Below, piece by piece: positions 1 through 9,477 of a DNA stretch of 64,000 nucleotides; position 1 is the stretch's first letter; each line of letters opens with the position of its first letter. The stretch is taken from the NCBI GenBank assembly GCA_965230495.1, contig OZ246004.1:1302001-1366000 (forward strand), written 5' to 3'. A program made the position numbers and the translations under genes. The stretch comes from JACJYM01 sp965230495. Its GTDB lineage: Bacteria > Bacteroidota > Bacteroidia > Chitinophagales > Saprospiraceae. The notes beneath the pieces are model-generated. The model worked only from the letters and a program-made list of their open reading frames with translations, had not been told where the DNA came from and searched no databases.

Positions 1-972
1 CGGAATACTGCACCATATTTGGAAGACTGCCTAAAATCTATTTTAGCACAAAAAGAAGAAGACTGGGAGCTAATAGCTATAGATGATCATTCCAAAGACG
101 GGTCGTTTCTGATCCTCCAAGAATATCAAAAAAAAGATAGTAGAATACAAGTCTATCAAAATGATGGCACTGGAATTATTAATGCCTTGAGGCTTGCTTA
201 TAGGAAGTCTTCTGGTGAACTTATTACACGAATGGATAGTGATGATCTAATGACTCCTGACAAGCTATTAGAGTTAAAAACAATAGTTCTTACAAAGGGT
301 AAGGGAATACTGGCTACCGGATTAGTCAAATATATCTCAAGAAAAAAACTGGGAGATGGCTACAAAAGGTATGAGAAATGGATAAATCAATTAAGTTCAT
401 CGGAAACCAATTGGCTAGATTTGTATAAAGAATGTGTCATTCCATCTCCTTGTTGGATGGTTGGAAGGCAAGATTTTGAAAAATCAGGTGCATTTTCTTC
501 CAATACTTATCCTGAAGATTATGACTTAGCGTTCAGATTTTATCAAAATGGGCTCCATTGCATATCTACATCCAAAATTATTCATATTTGGAGAGATCAT
601 TCATCACGAGCTTCAAGAAATGACCCGAATTATTCCGACAATAGATTTTTGGATTTGAAGTGCAAATATTTTCTAAAGTTGCACTATCAAAAAAACCGAA
701 AATTAGTATTGCTTGGAGCAGGTAAGAAAGGTAAGTGGATAGCTAAATATTTAATCAATCATTCCATACCCTTTGTTTGGGCAACCAATAATCATAAAAA
801 AATAGGTTTAAAAATATATGATATTATTCTACAAAATGAGCACCTTGTTATAAGTGATAAAAACGCTCAATTTGTTATCACTATAGCTAATCCTGATGAA
901 CAACAAAAATTAAAAACTCAATTCTCTAATTCGAATAGCTCTCCTTTAAAAGACTACTTTTTTTTCTGCTAA
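1..972 (+). CDS. Glycosyltransferase family 2, 5' end cut by window edge
   Basis: The reading frame is open from base 1. The first residues, RNTAPYLEDCLKSIL, are the usual stretch just after the first beta strand of GT2 enzymes, so only about 10 N-terminal residues are missing and an internal TTG at 19 is not the start. GT-A fold signs are an aspartate in IDDHSKDGSF, a DxD-type metal site in RMDSDDLM, and PEDYDLAFRF in the acceptor half. After about residue 230 a short Rossmann-like segment begins with LVLLGAGKKGKWIAKYL, an unusual C-terminal addition. It probably transfers a sugar to a lipid-linked glycan at the inner membrane, but donor and acceptor cannot be told. Confidence 0.85.
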   Translation, partial: RNTAPYLEDCLKSILAQKEEDWELIAIDDHSKDGSFLILQEYQKKDSRIQVYQNDGTGIINALRLAYRKSSGELITRMDSDDLMTPDKLLELKTIVLTKGKGILATGLVKYISRKKLGDGYKRYEKWINQLSSSETNWLDLYKECVIPSPCWMVGRQDFEKSGAFSSNTYPEDYDLAFRFYQNGLHCISTSKIIHIWRDHSSRASRNDPNYSDNRFLDLKCKYFLKLHYQKNRKLVLLGAGKKGKWIAKYLINHSIPFVWATNNHKKIGLKIYDIILQNEHLVISDKNAQFVITIANPDEQQKLKTQFSNSNSSPLKDYFFFC

Positions 973-985
973 CTGAACAACATTA

Positions 986-1666
986 TTACTTAAACCTAAT
1001 ACTTGATAAGATACGTTTAGCTTCGGTAAGTTGTTTTTTATTACTAGGCCTTGTATAAAAGCTAATATATTTTCCATCCTTGTCATTGAGAAATATTCCT
1101 ACTGGTTCCCCTAATTGATCTTTTGTAAAATACTTAGTTGACGTACCTCCTTGCCACTGTTTAATATCAAAGAAATACATACCGTAATCTTCAATATATT
1201 GGTCATTGGATTGAAATGGAAAATAGTGTAAGACATTGTTAAATTCTAATTCAGCGACAGCATTACAAGGAATACATTCAAACAATAATCTATGACTGCT
1301 ATTGCTAGTTTTAGGCCAAACCTTATGTATACGAACGGAATCAAGGAATATTTTTCTAAGTTTTTCTTCAATAAATATGGAGTCAAAAAACTTAGTATGA
1401 TAATAGGCTCTAAAACTTTGAACAAATGTTGTTTTCAAGTTCTTTGGGCCTTGATAAGCAGTAGGTCCTGACTCAAAATACCACTTCAGGCCTTGGCAGT
1501 CAATAATCTTCAAATTACCTTCAATAGATTCTTCTATTTCTTCATGACATGAGATGTTCTCTATGATCATTATCTCATTTTCATAAATTGTTGTCTTCGT
1601 ATCTTGAGTTGATTTACAAGCAGATATTATTGTCAAAAGGGCAAACAAAATATTAATCCATCTCAC
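986..1666 (-). CDS. Predicted lipoprotein of unknown function
   Basis: The 226-residue protein starts with a short signal peptide ending in a lipobox (TIISAC, Cys17), so it should be exported and lipid-anchored. No family is recognised. The rest is soluble, with a CIPC pair near the middle and a C-terminal stretch FYTRPSNKKQLTEAKRIL. Its start overlaps the end of the upstream serine-hydrolase gene by 14 bases, which implies translational coupling and co-expression. Confidence 0.75.
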   Translation of the reverse strand: MRWINILFALLTIISACKSTQDTKTTIYENEIMIIENISCHEEIEESIEGNLKIIDCQGLKWYFESGPTAYQGPKNLKTTFVQSFRAYYHTKFFDSIFIEEKLRKIFLDSVRIHKVWPKTSNSSHRLLFECIPCNAVAELEFNNVLHYFPFQSNDQYIEDYGMYFFDIKQWQGGTSTKYFTKDQLGEPVGIFLNDKDGKYISFYTRPSNKKQLTEAKRILSSIRFK

Positions 1667-2951
1667 TGATAACCTTTTTTAGCAAACCATTAAAATCTAT
1701 ATGTCCAGCCAATCCCAATCTTACTACGACCATATTTTGAGAAGGGAAAATAAATACCCGTTGTCCCTGATAACCATCAGCAAAGTATAAATCATCAGGA
1801 AGGTCTGGATAATTACTTCCGTTACGATTTAACCAAAATTGCATTCCGTATTGTCCCTCAGAACCAGGGGCATTCGTTCTGGTGATTCGAGTCCATCCTT
1901 CGGGTAATAACTGATCATTCCCCAAGTATCCATCATGCAAATACAACAATCCAAATTTAGCCCAATCTAAAGCACTTGCGTACATGAATGACGAGGCAAT
2001 ATAATTTCCACTTTCATCTGTCTCTATTATCGAAGAGTTCATTCCTAATGGACCAAATAGTTTTTTGTACGGGTAGTTCAAATATTCCTGTTCATCCTTT
2101 AGCTTATTTTTCAGCCATCCAGATAATAAATTGGTTGTTCCTGAAGAATAGTAGAAAACCTCTCCCGGACGATTTTTTAATGGATTATCAACGCTAGCCA
2201 TTACGATGTCCTCAGTATCAAAAAGCATTTCTGTCGCATCTGAAGGCACTGTATAATCCTCTAGCCATTCCAAGCCAGAATTCATGCTAAGGAGGTTTTC
2301 TAATGTGATATTCTTTCTGCTATCATCCTCCCATTCTTTGAAAAGTGAGGACTGATTAATGTATTCATTATTTTCCTTTAAGTAAATACCTATTAAGGCA
2401 CTCATCACGCTCTTAGTCATGGACCATCCTAATAATGGTGTATTTCTTTCTATACCTTGTCCATAATACTCATAAATCAATGTATCATTATGAATTATAA
2501 GCATGGCTCTTGTATCCTTGTCATTACTAACTGTACTATCCAGCAGTTCTGTTAGTTTTTGGTTCTCCTCATATAAACTGTCAAGAAAATAAAGAGTGTC
2601 TTGATCATCGTTTACTGTCACTCTATCCAAAAAAATGTTATGATCGTCCTCATCCTTCAGCAAAACGCAACCGATATTTTCTTTATACTCAACCGTTTTC
2701 GTTCCCAAACCAAAAAAACTGGCATGGACTATTTTATTCTTTATATCAATTTTCACATCCGCATAGTTCAACGGAAAATCCTTAAGATCTTGATTATAGA
2801 TATCCTGTAAGTTCATGCCCATATGAAAATGACACCCACACGCTACTTTCGCTGCATAACCATTAATAATTGGAAGTCTAGGTTTTAAATATATATAAAT
2901 AGATAACACCACTAAAAACAACAATATACTCGTAAGTTTGATCCATTTCAT
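1653..2951 (-). CDS. Membrane-anchored serine hydrolase, beta-lactamase (class C-like) family
   Basis: The 432-residue protein has one N-terminal membrane segment (about residues 7-22) and then a beta-lactamase/transpeptidase-like domain (PF00144 type). The catalytic SxxK motif is S177-M-T-K180 in GWSMTKSVMSAL, followed by a tyrosine motif in FYYSSGTTN near 268. Family members act as esterases, D-aminopeptidases or amide hydrolases, so resistance to beta-lactams should not be assumed. The domain faces the periplasm. The gene lies 34 bases after the propeller gene and overlaps the following lipoprotein gene. Confidence 0.85.
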   Translation of the reverse strand: MKWIKLTSILLFLVVLSIYIYLKPRLPIINGYAAKVACGCHFHMGMNLQDIYNQDLKDFPLNYADVKIDIKNKIVHASFFGLGTKTVEYKENIGCVLLKDEDDHNIFLDRVTVNDDQDTLYFLDSLYEENQKLTELLDSTVSNDKDTRAMLIIHNDTLIYEYYGQGIERNTPLLGWSMTKSVMSALIGIYLKENNEYINQSSLFKEWEDDSRKNITLENLLSMNSGLEWLEDYTVPSDATEMLFDTEDIVMASVDNPLKNRPGEVFYYSSGTTNLLSGWLKNKLKDEQEYLNYPYKKLFGPLGMNSSIIETDESGNYIASSFMYASALDWAKFGLLYLHDGYLGNDQLLPEGWTRITRTNAPGSEGQYGMQFWLNRNGSNYPDLPDDLYFADGYQGQRVFIFPSQNMVVVRLGLAGHIDFNGLLKKVISEMD

Positions 2952-2985
2952 TGTTTACATTTTTTAGAGTTTCCCCAAGAGGCCA

Positions 2986-5823
2986 TCAATCTATTAAAAA
3001 TGTTTTCTCGATTTTGGCATCACTATTCGAAATCTTAAAAAGGTACTCCCCCTTCCTTAGATATCTCTTTCCATCATCTTGAGGTTCTAGTATTTCTTTA
3101 TTCAAATACTTCTTCTCATAGTGTTTAACATTATCTGTAACAAAAAGCTCCAAAGGATATGTACATATTCCTCTTTTGAAATTTAAATCATATTTGTGTA
3201 ATAGTCTACCATCCATAGATTCTATTCTACAAGTCACAGACTTTTCAACATTGGAATATAAGACAACTTCATATTCAGGTTTTAGATAGTCACTATAAAT
3301 ATTCCTTCTCGTTCCCCAATTTTGAGAATATCTAATCTCTGGAAAATCAAGAAGTTCTATGGATTCATTCATTGACAAGTTTCTCAAAGGTTTAATATCC
3401 GCTATATATATACTTCTTCCATGGGTAGCAATAACCAAATGATCTTCTCTATTTTGTACAGCAAGATCATGTATCGCTACTCTTGGAAGATCTTCGGCAA
3501 AAGGATAAAAATTATTTCCATTATCAAGGCTAACGTATAGTCCGTGATCAGTACCCACATAAAGTATCTTAGAATCCTTAGGATCTTCTTTTACCACATT
3601 GATACACTCCATAGGTAAGGAATGTGACAAAGAAGTCCAGGAATTCCCAAAATCCGTACTTTTGAATAACATGGCTTCCCAATTGTCCCATCTATAGCCA
3701 TTTAAAGATATATAAACTGTAGAATCATTATGCTCTGAAGCAACAACTCTAGAAACCCACATATTCTCAGGTAACCCGTTACCTATATTTTCCCAAGTAA
3801 CACCTCCATCTTTAGTCCTGAAAACTAATCCATCATCACTTCCCGTATAAATAAGTCCAAATTTCAACTTCGATTCACTGATACTGGTTAAGGTTCCATA
3901 TGCCACATCCCCTTTCCTACCTCCTCCTGTCAGATCAGGTGAAATGGCTGTGAAATTCTTACCTCTGTCCATTGATCTCAACAGCTTATTCGCTCCCATA
4001 TACACAATATCCTGATTATGACTCGACAAAAGAATTGGAGATTGCCAATTCCACCTATATGGCCTTTCTCCTAATTCATGTTTCGGAGTAATGTATGTCC
4101 TGTCATCTTCAGAAATCTTGAAGTAATGACCAAACTGAAAACCAGTATATGTGGTATTATCACGATTATCTATTTGAATCTGCATACCATCTCCTCCCAT
4201 TATCATATCATAGGGATAATCTCCTGTCATTTGCCATCTAACACCTTTTTTATAGTCATGATTTCCTTTCCATACCCCGTTATCTTGTGTCCCTCCATAG
4301 ATATTGTAGGGCTCCTGATCATCCACATTCACGGTATAGAATTGACCGACTTCCGGGCTATTACATTTGATCCATGTCTCTCCTTTATCATAACTTATAT
4401 TGATCCCTCCATCATTTCCGTTGATAATGTGGTTAGGATTTTCTTGATTAATCCAAAGAGCATGATGGTCGACATGAACATTTTCACCATTTACTGACTT
4501 CCATGTTTGCCCACCATCTATAGATTTAAGAATGGGTACACCCATGATATAGATCACCTCAGGATTGTTCTTTTCGCTTTTTATTTGTCCGAAATAGTAG
4601 CCGTATGAATTATATAAACCATCAAAATATTCTTTAGTCGTTCTTGTCCATTCAAAGATACCTTCATTATAAACATATACTTCAGCACCAATAACTGGTG
4701 TGTCAAATAACAGTGAATTGGCGTCTTCTAAATATTCTACCAAGTCAATTACTGCGTACTTATCATTGCTTATATCTTCAAAAATAGATTGGGCTGTATA
4801 CTTCTTTGGAAATCCATTATCTCTCAAGTATGTCTCTAATTGATTGGTATCAATAGTTAGAAATTCCGCTTTCGACATGTCACGTAATTGCCCCTTTGAC
4901 AACCCCTCCTCTTTTTCTTTTTCAGGTCTTCTATTTTGATTATCTAACAGAGCATACAGTACCGGTTCATTTTCTATGAAAGAAAGGCTTAGTCCAATTC
5001 TTCCTGTATTTTCATCATTGGGAAACCCTGAAAGTTTTCCAGTTATCAGTTTCCAAGTCTCTCCATAATCCTTACTTCTATAAATTCCTGAACCATTTCC
5101 TGACTCAACGAAATTCCATGCTTTTCTTGATCTTTCCCACATGGCTGCATATAGTATTCCAGGTTCTTTTGGATTCTGAATTAAATCAATACCTCCGGTA
5201 TTGTCATTTACAAAGAGTACTTTTTCCCAGGTTTTCCCTTTGTTGGCAGTTTTGTAAATTCCCCTTTCCTCATTTTCACTATATAAATGTCCTAATACGG
5301 CCACATAAATTATGTCCGTATCATTCTGATCTATAAGTACTCTTCCTATATGATGGCTCTCTTCTAAACCTTTATATTGCCAATTTTCACCGCCATCATT
5401 ACTATAATACATACCTATTCCAGCATATGAAGATCTACTGCTATTAACCTCCCCTGTTCCTATCCATATATCTCCGTTATTCCAGTTTACAGCGATATCT
5501 CCAATAGTAATTACAGCTTCTTTATCAAACTTTGGTTCAAATGTAGTTCCGTTGTTGTTTGTGTACCACAACCCTCCAGAAGCATAGGCCACATAGAACT
5601 CAGCAGGGTTATCAGGATTTACATCTACATCCACTACTCTACCACTGAAAACAGTTGGCCCTACATTTTTAACTTCATAATGTCTAAAGGGAGATTTCAA
5701 CCATGTGGAGTTTTTCTTTGACTCACTTTTCAGTCGTTGTTCACCAGTTGTAGCAGTTATTGTTTCTTGTGCTCCAAGCTGAAATACGGTTACATAAAAG
5801 ATTGCAAAAATTAAAAAACGCAT
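2986..5823 (-). CDS. Sortilin/VPS10-like BNR-repeat beta-propeller protein, secreted
   Basis: The 945-residue protein has a signal peptide (MRFLIFAIFYVTVFQLGAQ) and at least nine Asp-box/BNR motifs of the S-x-D-x-G-x-x-W/F type, for example YSNDGGENW, YKTANKGKTW, YRSKDYGETW, LKSIDGGQTW, FRTKDGGVTW and YVSLDNGNNF. They run from about residue 140 to 770, as in the VPS10/sortilin-like and exo-glycosidase-like propellers common in Bacteroidota. A charged helical insert lies around residues 305-385. The end is a short beta domain, and no clear type IX secretion signal was seen. The substrate or ligand is unknown. It follows the TonB receptor gene after 61 bases and may be in the same transcript. 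Confidence 0.8.
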   Translation of the reverse strand: MRFLIFAIFYVTVFQLGAQETITATTGEQRLKSESKKNSTWLKSPFRHYEVKNVGPTVFSGRVVDVDVNPDNPAEFYVAYASGGLWYTNNNGTTFEPKFDKEAVITIGDIAVNWNNGDIWIGTGEVNSSRSSYAGIGMYYSNDGGENWQYKGLEESHHIGRVLIDQNDTDIIYVAVLGHLYSENEERGIYKTANKGKTWEKVLFVNDNTGGIDLIQNPKEPGILYAAMWERSRKAWNFVESGNGSGIYRSKDYGETWKLITGKLSGFPNDENTGRIGLSLSFIENEPVLYALLDNQNRRPEKEKEEGLSKGQLRDMSKAEFLTIDTNQLETYLRDNGFPKKYTAQSIFEDISNDKYAVIDLVEYLEDANSLLFDTPVIGAEVYVYNEGIFEWTRTTKEYFDGLYNSYGYYFGQIKSEKNNPEVIYIMGVPILKSIDGGQTWKSVNGENVHVDHHALWINQENPNHIINGNDGGINISYDKGETWIKCNSPEVGQFYTVNVDDQEPYNIYGGTQDNGVWKGNHDYKKGVRWQMTGDYPYDMIMGGDGMQIQIDNRDNTTYTGFQFGHYFKISEDDRTYITPKHELGERPYRWNWQSPILLSSHNQDIVYMGANKLLRSMDRGKNFTAISPDLTGGGRKGDVAYGTLTSISESKLKFGLIYTGSDDGLVFRTKDGGVTWENIGNGLPENMWVSRVVASEHNDSTVYISLNGYRWDNWEAMLFKSTDFGNSWTSLSHSLPMECINVVKEDPKDSKILYVGTDHGLYVSLDNGNNFYPFAEDLPRVAIHDLAVQNREDHLVIATHGRSIYIADIKPLRNLSMNESIELLDFPEIRYSQNWGTRRNIYSDYLKPEYEVVLYSNVEKSVTCRIESMDGRLLHKYDLNFKRGICTYPLELFVTDNVKHYEKKYLNKEILEPQDDGKRYLRKGEYLFKISNSDAKIEKTFLID

Positions 5824-5884
5824 AATTGTTAATTGATATCAGGTAAAGATACCAAAGTGATAACATAAAACGCAGTATAGATAT

Positions 5885-8518
5885 TTAATCAAAGGAAATT
5901 TTAACTCCTACATTAAGAATTCTAGGCATCAGACCTACTTCCACACCAGCGACTTCGTGTTTATTAGGTTGACTCTGCGAAGACACCTTAAATACATGTT
6001 GACGATACTTCACATTTTGACGATCTAATACATTATAAATTGAAGCGTATAGATTAACTTCTGAAGAAGAGAGTCTAAATCGATATCCTATTCCAAAATC
6101 CCATCGAAAATAATCGGGAAGATTGTTCAGTCTACCTCTAGGCGGGTTAGTTTCTCGATCACGGTCCATGAGTATATTTTCCTCAGACACGTAAGGTCTT
6201 CCACTTGTATATACCAGACTATTATTGATAGAAAAAGATCCTAATTTCCAACTATTCATCCATTTAAACTGATGTCTTCGATCATTAGCTGCAGGAAAGT
6301 ATTCTCCCTTATTTAGCTGAGGAAAAGAATATTCTATTTTACTAAGTGAATAGCTCAATATAATGTCAAAATTCAACCATTCTTTGATCAATTGAAAGTC
6401 CATACCATAGCTTCTTCCTTTTCCTTTGAAGAATTTGAATTCATTATTTTTAGGAAGCCCGAAATCCGTTCCTTTAAACTCCTGACGTAATGTTAGCGAT
6501 TGTGCCACTTCATCCAAATCATGGTAGTAAAATTCAACATCTAATATAAAATCAGACAATATTTGTTTTGCTCCTATCATCCACTTATGAACATTGGTAA
6601 TAGGTATTTTATCACCTGTACCTAATATCCAAACATCATAATTTTGTCCTAATCTCGTTTCGTGATTAATTTCAGAAAGAAACTGATTGTAATATCCATA
6701 AGAAGTCTTCAAAGTAGTAGCCATTGACGGAGAATATTCGGCACTAACCCTTGGAGAGAAGTAATATCCTGATGACCTGTCATAATAAGTAGCTCTAAGT
6801 CCAAATGATAGTTTTAATTTATCCGGATTATAAGCAAAATCTACAAAACTAGAGTATTCGTTGGCGATCAGTTCATTACTCACCTTGGGTTTATCTTCTT
6901 GAGAAATTATGAACTTAAGGTCGTGTGCTTTCAGATCGAATCCAACATTCAAGGCTATATTATCAGAAATACCAAATGAATTATTCCAAAGTATATTTTT
7001 TGATAATACTTCATTGGTTACTTCTTCTTCTATCTCATTATTTTCTTCCTTCTTGTTTCTGATAGTTCGCAAATAAGCTTCGTGAGAAATAATCGAAGAA
7101 TATTCTGTTTGACTAATAATCAAATTAGATAACCAACGATTAGTTATATTAACATGATAATTAATTCCAATTGCCTGAGATTTCCATTTGTTTTCCTCTT
7201 CGAATTCCTGTTCCATAAAATCTCTTTGCTCTGGTGGCCCTGTCGGCAAAAACTGATGATTCGACACTTCATTACTAAATTCGTCATTACTATTGAAAAC
7301 TTGAAATGTAACCCCCTGTCTCTCATCAATATCAAAGGTATATTTGATATTTAAATCATTGAATTCAAAAACAGGATTAGACTTTATTACTTGTCCCAAA
7401 TTAGAACCTCTATTTCTAACATTCTGAAAATTGTCCTGATCACTAATGTCTAACAAACCTTTGGTGGCCACATTTCCATTACTACGGCGACCATTTATTA
7501 GAAACGAATGGGAGCCTTTTTTAAATCCCAATTGGGCAGTAGAGCTTAATAAATTGACATCTAACAACCCATTGATTCCCAAATCATTTTCGATAGATCG
7601 CATTTGTACCATTCCCCCCACCTTTCCTCCAAATTCGACTGGCATATTGTTTTTATATAGTGTGGACTCTTGAATAAAATTGCCATCGATATTACTAAAA
7701 ATACCATAAAAATGATCTGTGTTTAGTAATGTCAAACCATCCAAAACAATTAAAGTTTCATCAGAATTATGACCCCTAATTTCTACATTAGAATTACCTC
7801 CATGTGCAGAAACACCTGATATCATCTGAAGTGACTTCATTGGATCTGAGATTAATGCAGTTCGAACATCCAGTGGATGAAAGATTTGTGTTATGCCTGT
7901 CGATCTTGTTGTGGTGAATGATTTCGGGTTACACTCAATTTTTACCATTTCAATAGGATATGCTTTCGAAACAAGTGTAAACACCGATTTATTATTGATT
8001 TTTTTAGCAGGTATCATCTTTGATTCAAAGCTCAAACTGGTTACAGTCAGTGTATCTAAACCATGAAGTATGCTCTTATCAATATTTATACTTCCATTTT
8101 TATCCGATTCTGCTACCAAATTTCCTTGATCATCCATCACCAATGCCCCTACTACTGGTTCAAATCCATCTCTCTCATAAAGAGAAAAAGTTATAGCCTT
8201 ATCTTTCTCTATTGGGATATACTCACGGACTAAAAAACTTTGTTCTCCCAGTTTAATATATTCTAAGTTTAAATCAGCACACAGATTAGCAATATCCTCA
8301 TCTACAGAAGAAGAAAAGTTAAAAAATACATTTCTAGTCTCCAACTTTCCCACATTATAAGCTATATCTACATTGTATTTAAATCTTAAGCTTTCAAATA
8401 TTTCAGCAATAGTCTCGCCTTGAACTGAAGATTCACTTATTAATTTCTGTCCATTTATAATTCCCGTAAAATAAATTACCAGAGAGACTATAAGGTATAT
8501 GCTTACTTTTTTCTTGAT
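5885..8518 (-). CDS. TonB-dependent receptor with STN domain, FecA-like signalling type
   Basis: Outer-membrane receptor for an unknown ligand. In order it has a signal peptide (KKKVSIYLIVSLVIYFTGI), an STN domain that would contact FecR, a carboxypeptidase-regulatory-like domain, a plug (NVEIRGHNSDETLIVLDGL) and a beta-barrel ending in RILNVGVKISFD. The frame has no ATG, GTG or TTG before a GTG at 8353, which would remove the signal peptide and half of the STN domain. The most natural N-terminus would be the codon at 8518-8516, which reads ATC instead of ATG. It overlaps the FecR gene by 16 bases, and an A AAA AAG heptamer sits at the FecR stop in the register for a -1 shift into this frame. 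Function is confident; the start is not. Confidence 0.8.
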   Translation of the reverse strand: MKKKVSIYLIVSLVIYFTGIINGQKLISESSVQGETIAEIFESLRFKYNVDIAYNVGKLETRNVFFNFSSSVDEDIANLCADLNLEYIKLGEQSFLVREYIPIEKDKAITFSLYERDGFEPVVGALVMDDQGNLVAESDKNGSINIDKSILHGLDTLTVTSLSFESKMIPAKKINNKSVFTLVSKAYPIEMVKIECNPKSFTTTRSTGITQIFHPLDVRTALISDPMKSLQMISGVSAHGGNSNVEIRGHNSDETLIVLDGLTLLNTDHFYGIFSNIDGNFIQESTLYKNNMPVEFGGKVGGMVQMRSIENDLGINGLLDVNLLSSTAQLGFKKGSHSFLINGRRSNGNVATKGLLDISDQDNFQNVRNRGSNLGQVIKSNPVFEFNDLNIKYTFDIDERQGVTFQVFNSNDEFSNEVSNHQFLPTGPPEQRDFMEQEFEEENKWKSQAIGINYHVNITNRWLSNLIISQTEYSSIISHEAYLRTIRNKKEENNEIEEEVTNEVLSKNILWNNSFGISDNIALNVGFDLKAHDLKFIISQEDKPKVSNELIANEYSSFVDFAYNPDKLKLSFGLRATYYDRSSGYYFSPRVSAEYSPSMATTLKTSYGYYNQFLSEINHETRLGQNYDVWILGTGDKIPITNVHKWMIGAKQILSDFILDVEFYYHDLDEVAQSLTLRQEFKGTDFGLPKNNEFKFFKGKGRSYGMDFQLIKEWLNFDIILSYSLSKIEYSFPQLNKGEYFPAANDRRHQFKWMNSWKLGSFSINNSLVYTSGRPYVSEENILMDRDRETNPPRGRLNNLPDYFRWDFGIGYRFRLSSSEVNLYASIYNVLDRQNVKYRQHVFKVSSQSQPNKHEVAGVEVGLMPRILNVGVKISFD
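8503..8518 (-). promoter_or_regulatory. FecR/TonB-receptor overlap with possible -1 frameshift heptamer
   Basis: Minus-strand bases 8512-8506 read A AAA AAG in the FecR frame, directly before its TAA (8505-8503). A -1 slip here continues as GTA AGC ATA, which is exactly the receptor frame. This is the same heptamer type used by dnaX and many IS transposase genes. Whether it is used, or is only a chance A-run, cannot be told from sequence alone. Alternatives are initiation at ATC, a mutated ATG or a base-call error. Confidence 0.4.
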
Positions 8519-9471
8519 TCTACAATAATTTTATCGTTGTCTATCTTATAATCCAAATGCATCGGCCACAAAACTGATTGTAAGGCTTTATTTAAATCAT
8601 TGTTTTGAAAAAAGCCTGAGTATTCCATTTGGCTAATTTCATCGGAAGCAATCACTTTTTTATTAAATTGTCTTTCCAATTCCTTTAATACTTCGTAAAG
8701 CCTTTCATTAGTATAAACGAATCTTCCATTGATCCATTGAGTTTTATCTTCCTTAATCATCGATGCATATAAACCTAAAACATCCTCATTGTATTGGGAT
8801 TCTTCTCCTTTTTTCAGAATTACTTCTTGATCCTTATACTTCACCTTTACACTTCCTGTCTTACATTGAACCTTAAACTTGTCATCTCTAGCAAAAATAT
8901 TGAAGGATGTTCCTAATACTGACACATCACCATATTCCGTCACTACAGTAAACTTATTTCCTCTACTAACTTCAAAGTAGGCCTCCCCTTTAAGATTAAT
9001 TACTCGTGATTTAGCAAACCCATCCTTTGAATAAGACAGTTCAGAATCTGCATTCAATATTACACTGGAAAGATCGGGTAACTCAATTTTTTCATTTTGA
9101 GCATAACCCGTATTAACATGAATCTTATTATTCATTTTAAAAATTAGAAAAAGTCCAAGACAAGCTGCTACCGCCAGAGGAATCAACCTTCGAACAAGTT
9201 TTTTTGACAACCCCGCACTGGATGAGCTTGAGGTACTTTTTTCTATTCTAGACCACAAGGCTTTAGTCCTTTGTTCATCAACATTTTCCAAAGTATATAC
9301 TTTATTAATAAATTCAACTGCTTCATTAGCATATACCTTTTCCTCCGGGTTACTTTGTATCCATTCTTCCCAATCACGGTCCTTTTGTTGCGATGTGCCT
9401 TTTACATATCGAATAAATGATGGATCATCCAGTAGTTTTATGATTTTTTCATGTAGATTTTTACCATCCAT
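8503..9471 (-). CDS. fecR: FecR-family anti-sigma factor
   Basis: The 322-residue protein spans the inner membrane once (about residues 96-113, RLIPLAVAACLGLFLIF). The cytoplasmic N-terminus with WEEWIQSNPEE should hold the ECF sigma factor. The periplasmic part has a FecR domain (about 120-215, with VINLKGEAYFEVSRG and VLGTSFNIFA) and a DUF4974-type C-terminal domain (about 250-320, with NGRFVYTNERLYEVLKELER). It would receive the signal from the STN domain of the receptor encoded next. It starts 6 bases after the metalloprotease gene stop. Its last codons are AGA AAA AAG TAA, which contain the slippery heptamer discussed under the receptor. Confidence 0.92.
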   Translation of the reverse strand: MDGKNLHEKIIKLLDDPSFIRYVKGTSQQKDRDWEEWIQSNPEEKVYANEAVEFINKVYTLENVDEQRTKALWSRIEKSTSSSSSAGLSKKLVRRLIPLAVAACLGLFLIFKMNNKIHVNTGYAQNEKIELPDLSSVILNADSELSYSKDGFAKSRVINLKGEAYFEVSRGNKFTVVTEYGDVSVLGTSFNIFARDDKFKVQCKTGSVKVKYKDQEVILKKGEESQYNEDVLGLYASMIKEDKTQWINGRFVYTNERLYEVLKELERQFNKKVIASDEISQMEYSGFFQNNDLNKALQSVLWPMHLDYKIDNDKIIVESRKK

Positions 9472-9477
9472 TATTTT

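Noticed and set aside
1653..2951. Antibiotic-resistance beta-lactamase
   Set aside because: SxxK and Tyr motifs are shared with esterases and peptidases; nothing specific for lactam hydrolysis is visible.
2986..3040. Type IX secretion C-terminal signal on the propeller protein
   Set aside because: The end (LFKISNSDAKIEKTFLID) has some likeness to sorting domains but lacks the full pattern.
4078..4497. 139-residue plus-strand frame
   Set aside because: It is antisense to the intact propeller gene, which has clear Asp-box motifs, and it shows no family features.
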